NCBI RefSeq assembly: GCF_030547075.1
Contig: NZ_JAUOQH010000004.1
Coordinates: 1 to 64,000 of the forward strand
Length of the DNA: 64,000 bases
Source: Alteromonas sp. 1_MG-2023
GTDB taxonomy: Bacteria > Pseudomonadota > Gammaproteobacteria > Enterobacterales > Alteromonadaceae
Reading direction: 5' to 3'
Shown here: piece by piece, positions 18,502-27,798 of the stretch
Layout: every line of letters starts with the position of its first letter
How positions within the stretch are numbered: the first letter of the stretch is position 1
Translations under genes and position numbers: made by a program
Notes under the pieces: model-generated
Told to the model about the DNA's origin: nothing
The model's input: the letters and a program-made list of their open reading frames with translations, nothing else
Databases searched by the model: none

Positions 18502-19242
18502 ATGAAGATTATTAGCACCTTTTTAGTGAGTCTTTTGCTTTTCACCAGTTCAGCTTTTGCTCAAGTTACTACTATTATAATTAATAAACAATCTTACGAA
18601 TTCGCTCAGCCTATTAGACTGAACAGTGTTTTATCGATTGTGGCTGAAGCCGGTGATTGGTACTGGCCAGCTTCAGGTATTTACAATTTAAATGACGCGT
18701 ATGCAGAGCGTGAAAAAGATGCTGTTTTATCTGACATTCGTATCGTTATGAAAGGCTATAGTGCGGATAGTGATACTTACCAGGCGCTAGAAAACCTCTA
18801 TCAACAAATTTCTTCTTGGACAGTATCTACACGTGTGATCACGCCAATATCCTATAACCGTGCGCGGTTAATTGCTGACGAAAACCCTATGTTCCAACCA
18901 GGCCGGTATTTACTTCGAATTAGCCCAAGACCTTCAGTCGTACATTTTTCAGGATTAGTTCTTAAACCTGGTGCTTACGAACACAGTAGTGATCTTTCTA
19001 TTTTTTCTGTCGTCAAATCGGTCACTAAAGCCCCTGACGCAGATAAAAGCCATGTTTTTGTGGTTACCCCAACGGGTGATATAGAGAAACGAGGTATTGC
19101 TTACTGGAACCTTGATTATTCGCAGTTAATGCCAGGCAGCCAGGTTTACGTGCCCATCACAGGACAGATATTCAGTTCAGCGTTAGATGAACTCAACACC
19201 CGCATCGCAAATTTAGCAGTACATAGGATCCTTCCTCAATGA
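18502..19242 (+). CDS. yjbG: YjbG/GfcC family polysaccharide export protein
   Basis: A 246-residue periplasmic protein with a signal peptide ending near AFAQ. GfcC has beta-grasp domains related to those of the Wza exporter; the segment VVHFSGLVLKPGAYEHSSD near residue 160 fits the SLBB/beta-grasp pattern of such proteins. It starts 5 bases after the yjbF-like stop and overlaps the yjbH-like start by four bases (ATGA), so the three genes are one translational unit. It is expected to act in the periplasm in exopolysaccharide assembly or export. Confidence 0.83.
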   Translation: MKIISTFLVSLLLFTSSAFAQVTTIIINKQSYEFAQPIRLNSVLSIVAEAGDWYWPASGIYNLNDAYAEREKDAVLSDIRIVMKGYSADSDTYQALENLYQQISSWTVSTRVITPISYNRARLIADENPMFQPGRYLLRISPRPSVVHFSGLVLKPGAYEHSSDLSIFSVVKSVTKAPDADKSHVFVVTPTGDIEKRGIAYWNLDYSQLMPGSQVYVPITGQIFSSALDELNTRIANLAVHRILPQ

Positions 19243-21353
19243 GCGCTTTTCCATATAAGAAAACATCTCTAGCACTCATCATTAGCAGTGCGTCAGCCTT
19301 TCCGGCCTTGGCAGATACAGATACCGTCGATACTGAACTTCGCGTTACCCCATCGCAAATGGTGCAAGGCGGTAATGGACTTATACAAACACCTACGGCG
19401 CGTATGCGTGAAGAGGGTGGATTAGCGATAAATTATACTGACAATGGTGAGTACCGTTTTTGGTCGGTAAATCTACAACTATTTGATTGGATGGAAGCTA
19501 CCGCTCGCTATACCGATGTACGTACTCAATTTTATAGTGATGTAGAATCTTTCAGTGGTGACCAAACCCTGAAAGATAAAGGCTTGGATGTAAAGTTCAG
19601 GCTATGGAAGGAAGGTTACTATACGCCAGATATTTCGGTCGGTTTTCGCGACTTTGGGGGCACTGGCTTCTTCGAAAGTGAGTATATTAATGCCAGTAAG
19701 TCATTCGGCCCATTTGATGTCCACCTAGGTTTAGGTTGGGGTTACTTAGGTACGGCTGATGATATTACTAACCCATTATGTGAATTTAGAGATAGTTTCT
19801 GTGATCGGCCTGCTGGATATTCTGGCGAGGGTGGGAAGGTTGATTACGATCAGTTTTTCAAGGGGACAACTGCCTTTTTTGGTGGTGTTGAATACCAAAC
19901 ACCTTGGAAGCCGCTAACTCTTAAACTTGAATTCGAGGGCAATGACTATTCCCTTGATAGAGCCGGTGAGCTAGAACAAGACACGCGTTGGAATGTAGGT
20001 GCTGTCTACCGCTGGAATGAATTTGATTTCAGTATGAATTACCAGCGTGGGAATACCTTTGGTTTTGGCGTAACTTATCGCTTCAATATGAATACCATAA
20101 GCCAAATTAAGTTCGATGAGCCACCTAAAACGCTAATGGCTAGGAATGTACCAGAAACGATAGATAAAGTAGATAAGTCAAGATTATATAATACGCTTTA
20201 TCGCTCGGCGGGGTTCGCATTATCAGATGCCAGTATTGAAGAAGATAAAGCCGTGTTATACGGCACTCAATTCGTTTATCGAGATCAAGATGAGGCAATA
20301 GAGCGCATAGGACGTATTGTCGCGTCAGAGCTTCCTGACACTGTGGAAAACTATCACATTGTCGAGAACAGTGGTGGCCAGCCAATGGTTGATACCACAA
20401 TAAAAGCTGATGAGTTTATTGCTGCAGCGCGCTATGAGTCGATAGATGCTGACATTACCAAATCATATGTACGTACTTCTCCTTCTAAAGAGGTGATGGA
20501 TGCTTATGAACCGACTAATACACACGGGTTCTACTATGGCGCTAACTTCTTCTGGACTCAATCGTTTGGAAACCCTGAAGCTTTCTACTTATATCAAACA
20601 GGTTTAGTTTTAAGTTCGGGCTACGCCTTTAACAATAAATTGTCTGTTGTAGGGAGTGCTCGGGTTACACTATTAGATAACTTCGATAAATTTAACTTCT
20701 TGGTAGATAACGAAGAAACCGCATTGCCTCGAGTAAGAACCCGAGTGCGTGAATACGTATCTGAAAATACAGTAGGTTTAGATACCGCCTTTATTCACTA
20801 CAAAGATTCAATTAGTGAGAATGTATTTGGGCAAGTCTACGGGGGTTATCTTGAAACCATGTTTGCAGGGGTAGGTGGAGAGATTTTATATCGACCTGTC
20901 GATAGCAAACTGGCCTATGGTATCGACATTAACTATGTAAAACAGCGCGATCCATACAATCAATTTACTACCTTGGATTATGATGTCATTACCGGTCACG
21001 CCAGTGTGTATTGGCAACCTGAAATGCTAAAAGGTACCCAGTTGACGGTAAGTGCAGGGCAGTTCTTGGCAAAAGACAAAGGTGTAAATATTGATTTCGC
21101 AAAACGTTTTGATAGCGGTATTGTAGTAGGGGCTTACGCTGCCTTTACCGATGTATCATCAGAAGAATACGGAGAAGGGAGCTTCACGAAGGGCTTCTAT
21201 ATTTCTATTCCTTCCGATTTATTCTTACTGCAACCGTCTAAAGGGCGTGGCACCTTCCCTTGGGTTCCTATCTCGCGAGATGGTGGTCAAATGCTTGGAA
21301 GACCAGTACGTCTTATCGACTCCACTGCTGTGCGTTCACCGTTTTACGATTAG
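19239..21353 (+). CDS. yjbH: YjbH/GfcD family outer-membrane beta-barrel protein
   Basis: A 704-residue exported protein with a signal peptide ending near PALA. The N-terminal part carries GGNGLIQTPTARMREEGGLA (residues 43-62), typical of the YjbH start. Many alternating aromatic-polar strands follow, as in a large outer-membrane barrel, and the C-terminus ends in SPFYD. YjbH/GfcD is the outer-membrane component of the yjbEFGH/gfcABCD exopolysaccharide system. It may provide a path or an anchor for the polymer. It is the last gene of the operon and is followed by a hairpin at 21363. Confidence 0.87.
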   Translation: MSAFPYKKTSLALIISSASAFPALADTDTVDTELRVTPSQMVQGGNGLIQTPTARMREEGGLAINYTDNGEYRFWSVNLQLFDWMEATARYTDVRTQFYSDVESFSGDQTLKDKGLDVKFRLWKEGYYTPDISVGFRDFGGTGFFESEYINASKSFGPFDVHLGLGWGYLGTADDITNPLCEFRDSFCDRPAGYSGEGGKVDYDQFFKGTTAFFGGVEYQTPWKPLTLKLEFEGNDYSLDRAGELEQDTRWNVGAVYRWNEFDFSMNYQRGNTFGFGVTYRFNMNTISQIKFDEPPKTLMARNVPETIDKVDKSRLYNTLYRSAGFALSDASIEEDKAVLYGTQFVYRDQDEAIERIGRIVASELPDTVENYHIVENSGGQPMVDTTIKADEFIAAARYESIDADITKSYVRTSPSKEVMDAYEPTNTHGFYYGANFFWTQSFGNPEAFYLYQTGLVLSSGYAFNNKLSVVGSARVTLLDNFDKFNFLVDNEETALPRVRTRVREYVSENTVGLDTAFIHYKDSISENVFGQVYGGYLETMFAGVGGEILYRPVDSKLAYGIDINYVKQRDPYNQFTTLDYDVITGHASVYWQPEMLKGTQLTVSAGQFLAKDKGVNIDFAKRFDSGIVVGAYAAFTDVSSEEYGEGSFTKGFYISIPSDLFLLQPSKGRGTFPWVPISRDGGQMLGRPVRLIDSTAVRSPFYD

Positions 21354-21362
21354 TTAAAGGTA

Positions 21363-21393
21363 TAAGCGCGGAGTAATCAGTATTCCGCGCTTA
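21363..21393. terminator. Hairpin between convergent yjbH-like and cytidylyltransferase genes
   Basis: A perfect 10-bp stem TAAGCGCGGA/TCCGCGCTTA with an 11-base loop lies just after the yjbH-like stop. It lacks an adjacent T run on either strand, so it is a weak terminator candidate or a transcript-end stabiliser. Confidence 0.45.
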
Positions 21394-21449
21394 CTACCAC
21401 TGCAATTTTTTGCTTTTCCACCCGAAAATTTATAAAGATAAATAACCGC

Positions 21450-21848
21450 TTACTCGCTACTTTCCTTTATTATTTCAATTATTTCTGTGGTTGAAATAGA
21501 GGGCGTTCGCGGCAGGTAGACTACTTCACAGATGTCTTTAAACTCATCGAATTTACCGTCCCAGTCATCCCCCATTACCAACACATCCGCTTTATGCTGA
21601 ATAATATAATCACGCTTTTTTTCTAAAGATTCTTCCATAAAAAGGCTATCGACAAAGCGTAAAGAGGTTAGCAATTCTTCTCGGCTTTTGTAGGGGTAGA
21701 TAGGATTGCGGCCTTTTTTACTAAAGTTGAGTTCATCAGAAGAGAGACCCACAATAAGGTAATCACCTTCAGCTCGCGCGCGCTTAAGTATACGTATGTG
21801 ACCAATGTGTAATACGTCAAATGTACCGAAGGTTATTATACGTCTCAA
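21450..21848 (-). CDS. Glycerol-3-phosphate cytidylyltransferase-like (TagD family)
   Basis: A 132-residue cytidylyltransferase. The signature is GTFDVLHIGHIRIL with the HxGH motif, then VGLSSDE, YPYKSREELL, and the C-terminal RTPSISTTEII, which matches the RTEGISTT-type motif of TagD. Length equals that of TagD. It would make CDP-glycerol from CTP and glycerol-3-phosphate. It lies 12 bases downstream of a CDP-glycerol glycerophosphotransferase-like gene on the same strand, which supports that substrate over ethanolamine- or sugar-phosphate. A related nucleotidyltransferase with another alcohol-phosphate substrate cannot be ruled out. Confidence 0.8.
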   Translation of the reverse strand: MRRIITFGTFDVLHIGHIRILKRARAEGDYLIVGLSSDELNFSKKGRNPIYPYKSREELLTSLRFVDSLFMEESLEKKRDYIIQHKADVLVMGDDWDGKFDEFKDICEVVYLPRTPSISTTEIIEIIKESSE

Positions 21849-21860
21849 AATACCACCTAC

Positions 21861-22937
21861 TTATTGGGTTGTAAGGTATTCGGCAATGCGCTCACTGCAT
21901 TTACCATCAGTAACTCCCACCATATTTTGGGTTATTCTTTTGCGCTCAGCGCTTAATTCCATCGGTTGTTTCAAGCACTCCGCTATGAGCATATTTGCTT
22001 GAAATGGATTGCCCGCTCGGTGAGATATCTCATTAAACAGTGCGATATCTGGGTCGAGTCGTTTCTTCAGTCTGAAATTGAAAAAGCCTGAGTAATTCCA
22101 GCGAGTTCGAAAAAAATCACACCAAACGATGGGCCTGTCAATGGCAGCAAATTCGAAAATAGCAGATGATGCATCAGAAAGCATAATGTCAGAAACCTGC
22201 ATAAAAGGGAGTAGGTCGAAATCTTTTACGTTTGCCAGATAAACATTGTCATAGTGGCTCCATGCTTCAACTTTCTGCTTTTGTGAACTGTATTTGCTTT
22301 TTGTCAGGCTAAAAAAGTGAGGTTTAACAATGATATTTACATTACTAAGGGTTTCAGGCCAATTTGAAGGGAAGCACTCGATACTTGAGGGAAAAAAGGT
22401 TGGGGCATAAAGCACCGTGGGCTTAGTGCTATCTAGGCCTAAGGCCGCAATGTCGATAAGGGGTTCTGTTGCGCCAAAAATGGGGTCAAGTTTCGCATAG
22501 CCTGAGTCTATAAAACGTCTATCAGGGTACATTTTTTGTAAGCGAGTAAGGCGATTTTCCCCTTCTACGAATCTCACATCAAAGGGAAACCTTGATACAT
22601 CGTAGTAGCAAGCTTTAGGGCCTATGCCATGTAACATAAGCGCAAAGCGCGCTTTAATGTCTTTTTTCTGTTCGGCTTTAAAGTAAGGCCGGTTTCCAAA
22701 TATTATCCAGTCAGCATCACTTTTGCAGTAAAAAGAATAAGTATCAGACTTACCCTCGATAAATTGAAACCGAAAGCCTTCTTTTTCTAGCACTGTTTGC
22801 TTTAGTACATCTAATCCATGCTCTTTATGCAAAATAAACTCACATAAAATGCCTTCTTGCATTAGCGCACGAGCGACAGGTAAATATTGTGGAAGGTAGT
22901 AAAGGTGTTGCACATCAAAAAGAACTTTACCCTGCAT
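21861..22937 (-). CDS. CDP-glycerol glycerophosphotransferase-like protein (TagB/TagF family)
   Basis: A 358-residue GT-B-type transferase. Features are the LMLHGIGPKACYYD segment, KLDPIFG, PTVLYAPTFFPSS, NIIVKPHFFS and the C-terminal DIMLSDASSAIFEFAAIDRP, which matches the SD.SS..E..... donor-binding motif of glycerophosphotransferases. It is expected to move glycerol phosphate from CDP-glycerol to a glycan acceptor. With the TagD-like gene it forms a two-gene operon. In a Gram-negative cell the product would be a glycerol-phosphate modification of a capsule, LPS or exopolysaccharide, not wall teichoic acid. The acceptor is unknown. Confidence 0.78.
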   Translation of the reverse strand: MQGKVLFDVQHLYYLPQYLPVARALMQEGILCEFILHKEHGLDVLKQTVLEKEGFRFQFIEGKSDTYSFYCKSDADWIIFGNRPYFKAEQKKDIKARFALMLHGIGPKACYYDVSRFPFDVRFVEGENRLTRLQKMYPDRRFIDSGYAKLDPIFGATEPLIDIAALGLDSTKPTVLYAPTFFPSSIECFPSNWPETLSNVNIIVKPHFFSLTKSKYSSQKQKVEAWSHYDNVYLANVKDFDLLPFMQVSDIMLSDASSAIFEFAAIDRPIVWCDFFRTRWNYSGFFNFRLKKRLDPDIALFNEISHRAGNPFQANMLIAECLKQPMELSAERKRITQNMVGVTDGKCSERIAEYLTTQ

Positions 22938-23171
22938 TATTAAAGCTCCATATCGCGGCAGTAAAGTTATTTAGTACACGCACCGCCGATTATTATTATT
23001 TTTATTGCGTATGTCCTGCGTTTAACGCAGTATAGCGCGCGTTCATAAAATAGTAACAAAATTTTAAGGGCGGCGAATTTACACTTAAGTGCAAATATTT
23101 AGCTTTTTTCTGAGATAAATGTCACTTTCGACAAAAAATGTGACAAAAATTGAGCTTTTTTCCATTTCTTA
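22938..23171. other. Intergenic control region upstream of rpmB
   Basis: No gene is visible. The A/T-rich stretch has a 10-bp palindrome CACTTAAGTG (23082-23091), a CTGCGTTTAACGCAG palindrome, and TGTCAC (23120-23125) facing GTGACA (23140-23145). These could be regulator sites for the divergent CDP-glycerol operon or for rpmB. Nothing identifies the regulator. Confidence 0.4.
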
Positions 23172-23200
23172 TTGAAATTGGGATCTGTTTGCTGTATAAA
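23172..23200 (+). promoter_or_regulatory. Promoter of rpmB-rpmG
   Basis: TTGAAA (23172-23177) and TATAAA (23195-23200) are separated by exactly 17 bases and followed by a GC-rich discriminator (ATGCGCCC). GC-rich discriminators are typical of growth-rate- and ppGpp-controlled promoters of the translation machinery. The leader to rpmB is about 95 bases. Confidence 0.78.
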
Positions 23201-23301
23201 ATGCGCCCTCTAATTTATAGTAATACGTCATTTGATCCAGTGACCTTTTGATAGGTGGAATCGATTGACGCGACAGTTATCGTTGTTCTGGAGACAAATC
23301 A

Positions 23302-23538
23302 ATGTCAAGAGTATGTCAAGTAACAGGTAAGCGCCCTACGGTTGGTAATAACCGTTCGCACGCAAGAAACGCGACTCGTCGTCGTTTTTTACCAAACCTT
23401 CACTCTCACCGTTTTTGGGTTGAGAGCGAAAACCGTTTCGTTAAGCTACGTTTATCTGCTAAAGGTATGCGTATCATCGATAAAAATGGTATCGATTCAG
23501 TACTAACTGACATCCGTGCCCGTGGTGAGAAAATCTAA
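23302..23538 (+). CDS. rpmB: 50S ribosomal protein L28
   Basis: A 78-residue basic ribosomal protein of the large subunit. The sequence is near-canonical: [17 protein letters not shown] at the start, [15 protein letters not shown], and [20 protein letters not shown]. Length is standard. GGAGA lies upstream of the ATG. It is co-transcribed with rpmG, 11 bases downstream, from the promoter at 23172. The pair ends at the terminator at 23728. Confidence 0.98.
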   Translation: MSRVCQVTGKRPTVGNNRSHARNATRRRFLPNLHSHRFWVESENRFVKLRLSAKGMRIIDKNGIDSVLTDIRARGEKI

Positions 23539-23549
23539 GGAAGCCTACA

Positions 23550-23705
23550 ATGCGTGATAAAATTAAATTAGTTTCTTCAGCAGGTACAGGTTTCTTCTAC
23601 ACCACTGATAAGAACAAACGTAACATGCCTGGTAAAATGGAGATCAAAAAGTTTGATCCTGTTGTACGTAAGCACGTTATGTTCAAAGAGGCCAAAATCA
23701 AGTAA
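23550..23705 (+). CDS. rpmG: 50S ribosomal protein L33
   Basis: A 51-residue basic protein read from ATG 23550 to TAA 23703-23705. It starts [19 protein letters not shown] and ends [10 protein letters not shown], the standard L33 pattern with [14 protein letters not shown] near the end. It has no CxxC pairs, so it is the zinc-independent form. It follows rpmB by 11 bases with AAGGAAG as ribosome site. This is the usual rpmB-rpmG operon of gammaproteobacteria. Confidence 0.97.
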   Translation: MRDKIKLVSSAGTGFFYTTDKNKRNMPGKMEIKKFDPVVRKHVMFKEAKIK

Positions 23706-23727
23706 TAAACTTGCTTTTGTCTCCACG

Positions 23728-23754
23728 AAAACCCAGCCTTTGCTGGGTTTTTTG
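23728..23754 (+). terminator. Rho-independent terminator of rpmB-rpmG
   Basis: A 9-bp stem AAACCCAGC/GCTGGGTTT with a 4-base loop is followed by a T run. It lies 23 bases after the rpmG stop. Confidence 0.92.
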
Positions 23755-23841
23755 CTTTTCAGAGTGTGAAAATATTGCCGCTGGAATATGATAGTGCTAG
23801 GCATTACCATATAAAACCGTATTCATGAAATAGGATTGTAG

Positions 23842-24318
23842 GTGGCCAGACTCTCACAGCGCGCCATGAACAACGTGGTTATTGTTGCCATGTTGGTGAT
23901 GATTGCCCTTTTCAATTTAGACAGCTTCCTTCCTAAACGCAGTGTTCCCGAATTAAGCCCTCTACTGCCACCTGACGCCTATGTGCTTAAAATAGAGCAT
24001 GATGGTAACAAGTTAGAACGAAATGGCCAGCAGTGGCGTCAAGTGTCCTCTGAAGGGGAGTTATCAATAACCGCAAGCGATCAAATTGCGCAATGGCAAG
24101 CTGCACAGCTTAAAACCGCAACACTAGTAGACGATGCATTTCAATCAGTTGAACCTATCGTGGTGGTTATCTGGCTAGCGGGGCAACCGAATGGCCATGT
24201 TTTCGCGTTTTATGCCAATACGCACCCCGTCACAGTGAAGTACAACGGAATGTGGTACACCCTTGAGAATGCGGAACTCAAAGTATTACTGCCTTGGGTG
24301 AGTGAACCTAATAGTTAA
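23842..24318 (+). CDS. Membrane-anchored protein of unknown function upstream of mutM
   Basis: A 158-residue protein with one N-terminal membrane helix or uncleaved signal (NNVVIVAMLVMIALFNL, residues 10-26) and a periplasmic domain of mixed beta character (LKIEHDGNKLERNGQQWR, HPVTVKYNGMWYTL). The start is GTG 23842 with AGGA upstream; an internal ATG at 23866 is possible. No family is recognised. It sits between rpmG and mutM on the same strand. The gap to mutM is 114 bases, so co-transcription is possible but not evident. Confidence 0.65.
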   Translation: MARLSQRAMNNVVIVAMLVMIALFNLDSFLPKRSVPELSPLLPPDAYVLKIEHDGNKLERNGQQWRQVSSEGELSITASDQIAQWQAAQLKTATLVDDAFQSVEPIVVVIWLAGQPNGHVFAFYANTHPVTVKYNGMWYTLENAELKVLLPWVSEPNS

Positions 24319-24432
24319 CGTTCCGTATCAGTCTAGCTTTTATTCTTTCTACACTGACTACTGTAATCATTAATGCAACTACGACAACAATCATGACCAC
24401 AACGAATTTAATATTTAGCGCGGGAGGGGAAA

Positions 24433-25242
24433 ATGCCTGAGTTACCAGAAGTTGAAGTAAGCCGTTTAGGTGTTTCCCCTTACCTGCTAAACGAAACCAT
24501 AGACAATATTATTGTGCGCGAACGCAGAATGCGCTGGCCTATTCCCGAAGACGTGGCGTTAGCTATCGGCGAAAAGGTAATAGCCGTTAAGCGTAGAGCA
24601 AAGTACCTCATGATAGAAACCGAGGCGGGTACGCTTATTTTGCACTTAGGTATGTCGGGTAAATTGCGGGTTATTGATGCGTCTACACCGGTTGCGAAAC
24701 ATGATCATGTTGATATTGTGATGGCGACAGGGAAATGCTTACGTTTTAACGATCCTAGACGTTTTGGGGCCTTCTTATGGCAACCCCCAGGCGAGGCTCT
24801 GAAATTACTTGCTAACCTAGGTCCAGAGCCGTTGACTGACGATTTCGATGATGCGCGTTTGTTCGCGCTATCTAGAGGCAAAAAAAGTACCGTAAAAAAC
24901 TTCATTATGGACAATGCCGTTGTGGTGGGCGTAGGGAATATTTATGCCAATGAAGCTTTATTTCTAGCGGGTATCGACCCAAGAAGAGAAGCAGGGAAAG
25001 TCAGTAGCGCTCGTTACAAAAACCTTACGCAAATTATTAAGCAAGTATTAGCAAAAGCGATAGAGCAAGGCGGCACTACACTAAAAGATTTTGCGCAAAC
25101 CGATGGGAATCCTGGCTACTTTGCACAGCATTTGAATGTGTACGGCAGAAAAGGAGAGCCGTGTGAGGTATGCAAAACAGAAATACAAAGCAAGGTGATT
25201 GGCCAGCGAAATACATTCTTTTGTAAACAGTGCCAACGCTAG
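24433..25242 (+). CDS. mutM: Formamidopyrimidine-DNA glycosylase
   Basis: A 269-residue bifunctional DNA glycosylase/AP lyase that removes 8-oxoguanine and formamidopyrimidines. The mature N-terminus PELPEV supplies the catalytic Pro2 and Glu3. HLGMSGKLR and the lysine in KRRAKYL fit the family. The helix-two-turn-helix GVGNIYANEALF is present. A complete zinc finger CEVC...CKQC forms the C-terminus. GGAGGGG precedes the ATG. Its place after rpmBG matches E. coli. Confidence 0.97.
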   Translation: MPELPEVEVSRLGVSPYLLNETIDNIIVRERRMRWPIPEDVALAIGEKVIAVKRRAKYLMIETEAGTLILHLGMSGKLRVIDASTPVAKHDHVDIVMATGKCLRFNDPRRFGAFLWQPPGEALKLLANLGPEPLTDDFDDARLFALSRGKKSTVKNFIMDNAVVVGVGNIYANEALFLAGIDPRREAGKVSSARYKNLTQIIKQVLAKAIEQGGTTLKDFAQTDGNPGYFAQHLNVYGRKGEPCEVCKTEIQSKVIGQRNTFFCKQCQR

Positions 25243-25340
25243 TTTAAGTACACTAGATAGAACACGTTAGATAAAACAGACTGCGCTCAATAGGCATGTT
25301 GAGCACGGTATGTTTAAAAATGGTTTTTATATACAGTGCT

Positions 25341-25835
<495 letters not shown>

Positions 25836-25894
25836 CTAATCTTTATTGTTGTAAGGCAACAGTATCTATAAATATGCGTAGATGCAATTGCAAT

Positions 25895-26611
25895 TCAGTT
25901 GCTTCTATAACCCTCTAAACAATACTGCCAGTCATCCTGTGTCCAGTAAAACTGAGTATTTAAGCCTTTCTCTTTATTTAAAGAACGCAGTAAACGAGAG
26001 AGGTTATCTTTCTTCCAATGATTGCCTCTACGCTGGTGGCAGCGATCAAAATCTATCAACCAAATATTACGTTCGTTATCCATCATAATGTTTCTGATGT
26101 TGGCATCGTGGTGATAAATTTGGCAGGCATGCATCTTTGCTAAGGCTTCGCCTACGGCATACCAGTCAGCTTTAGTTAATGGCTCGCGGGTAAGCATGTG
26201 ATGCAAGTCTTGGCTTGCAGGAATATTTTGGGTAATAAGATTCCCGCGGTAAATAAAGCCTCGGCGGTGGATATGGGCACCAACAGGTACAGGCACGCGT
26301 AGGCCATGCTCTCGCATTTTGGCGAGCAAGCGAAACTCTTCAAACGGACGGGAACGCTCAACGCCTAGAAAAAAGTACTGATCGCTTAAGCATTTTCCTA
26401 CTAGGCCACCGCGTTTGAAATGACGTAGTACCCAATGCTGTGCATCATGCTCAATAAAAATAGTGGTGCCACGGCCTTTGGCCTCACCGGTTATTTTATT
26501 TTGGAATAGCCAAAATTCATGACTGAACATATCTACGCTAGGTTCAGTCATTAACTCATCGTTGTATAAGAAGTGATGCCCTGCACCTAAGTCTCGTCGT
26601 ATTATCGCCAT
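25895..26611 (-). CDS. kdkA: 3-deoxy-D-manno-octulosonic acid (Kdo) kinase
   Basis: A 238-residue kinase of the KdkA/RfaP family, which phosphorylates Kdo of the LPS inner core at the cytoplasmic side of the inner membrane. The kinase-like motifs are VLRHFKRGGLVGK (ATP-site Lys), HHDANIRNIMM (catalytic Asp and Asn) and IWLIDFDRC (metal Asp). Length and the WQYCLEGYR C-terminus fit KdkA. It is divergent from the heptosyltransferase-like gene; the start codons are about 75 bases apart if that gene begins at GTG 26685. Confidence 0.92.
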   Translation of the reverse strand: MAIIRRDLGAGHHFLYNDELMTEPSVDMFSHEFWLFQNKITGEAKGRGTTIFIEHDAQHWVLRHFKRGGLVGKCLSDQYFFLGVERSRPFEEFRLLAKMREHGLRVPVPVGAHIHRRGFIYRGNLITQNIPASQDLHHMLTREPLTKADWYAVGEALAKMHACQIYHHDANIRNIMMDNERNIWLIDFDRCHQRRGNHWKKDNLSRLLRSLNKEKGLNTQFYWTQDDWQYCLEGYRSN

Positions 26612-26684
26612 GACGTCCGTTACTTATGGTAAAATTTACCATTCTAATGAATTATTTCGGCATTTCAGCAACGAGAGAGCATTT

Positions 26685-27707
26685 GTGGGAAAAAAGATTT
26701 GCTTAATGCGTCTATCTGCTATTGGTGATGTGTGCCATGCAGCCGCTATGGTAACACGTATTCAAACCCATTGGCCTGACGCTGAGTTAACTTGGGTCAT
26801 TGGCAAGGTAGAGTATCAACTGGTTAAACTAATGCCGAATGTGCGTTTTATCATTTTCGATAAAAAACAAGGCAAGGCGGCGGTTGAACACTTAAAAAAC
26901 GCTGTAAAAGGTGAGACCTTCGACGCACTGCTTATGATGCAAGTTGCCTTGCGCGCGAACATGGCCTCTAGAGTCATAAAGGCGAAGCGCCGAATCGGTT
27001 TCGACTGGGCTAGAAGCAAAGAACTGCATTGGTTATTTGCTAATGAGCGAGTAGCACCACGCCAACACTCTCATGTGCTTGACGGTTTTATGGACTTTGC
27101 AGATGCCCTTGGTGTACCGAAAGTCGACACACCCTCGTGGAATATTCCTATCAGCGAAGAAGACGAACGCTGGGGCGAAGAGCAGGCCGCAGCGCTAGGC
27201 GAGTATGTAGTTATTGCCCCAGCGGCCAGCAAAGCAGAACGAAACTGGCTACCAGAGCGATATGCTGAAACTGCAAACTACCTATCAAATAAAGGTAAAA
27301 CGGTGATATTGGTGGGTGGGCCAGGCGAGCTGGATAAAACTACTGCCAATGCCATTTTAGCTTTCCAGCCTAATATTAAAGCTAACTTCACTGGGAAAAC
27401 CAGCCTTCATCAACTATTAGTATTACTTAAACATGCCAGCTTAGTTATTGCCCCTGATACCGGTCCTGCGCATATGGCCACCACGGTTCATACGCCTGTC
27501 ATTGGCTTATACGCTCATTCTAACCCCATCAGAACGGGCCCGTATAATGATATAGACCACACGGTGTCAATTTACGACGAATGTATAGCTAAACAAAAAG
27601 GCAAAAAGTGGCAAAATCTACCTTGGGGAATTCGCGCTAAGGGCGATAACCTTATGGAAGGTATTACCAGCGAAGCAGTATTTGCACAAATAAACGCAGT
27701 GCTTTAA
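26685..27707 (+). CDS. Glycosyltransferase family 9 (heptosyltransferase-like)
   Basis: A 340-residue GT-B fold enzyme of LPS core synthesis. The N-terminus CLMRLSAIGDVCHAAAMV is diagnostic of GT9. The C-terminal half has VVIAPAASKAERNWLPERYA and APDTGPAHMATTVHTPVIGLY, the ADP-heptose binding part. It would add heptose from ADP-heptose to the LPS inner core. The GTG at 26685 was chosen because GAGAG lies upstream and the protein then starts as family members do. An in-frame ATG at 26610 would overlap the kdkA start. Which heptose it adds is uncertain. Confidence 0.88.
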   Translation: MGKKICLMRLSAIGDVCHAAAMVTRIQTHWPDAELTWVIGKVEYQLVKLMPNVRFIIFDKKQGKAAVEHLKNAVKGETFDALLMMQVALRANMASRVIKAKRRIGFDWARSKELHWLFANERVAPRQHSHVLDGFMDFADALGVPKVDTPSWNIPISEEDERWGEEQAAALGEYVVIAPAASKAERNWLPERYAETANYLSNKGKTVILVGGPGELDKTTANAILAFQPNIKANFTGKTSLHQLLVLLKHASLVIAPDTGPAHMATTVHTPVIGLYAHSNPIRTGPYNDIDHTVSIYDECIAKQKGKKWQNLPWGIRAKGDNLMEGITSEAVFAQINAVL

Positions 27708-27798
27708 CGAATACTGACTATTTTCAGGAAAATCTTCTAACCGTTATCTACACTTAGCCTAGCCGTGACACAAATATAGACGACAGGGAGCTCGCCCT

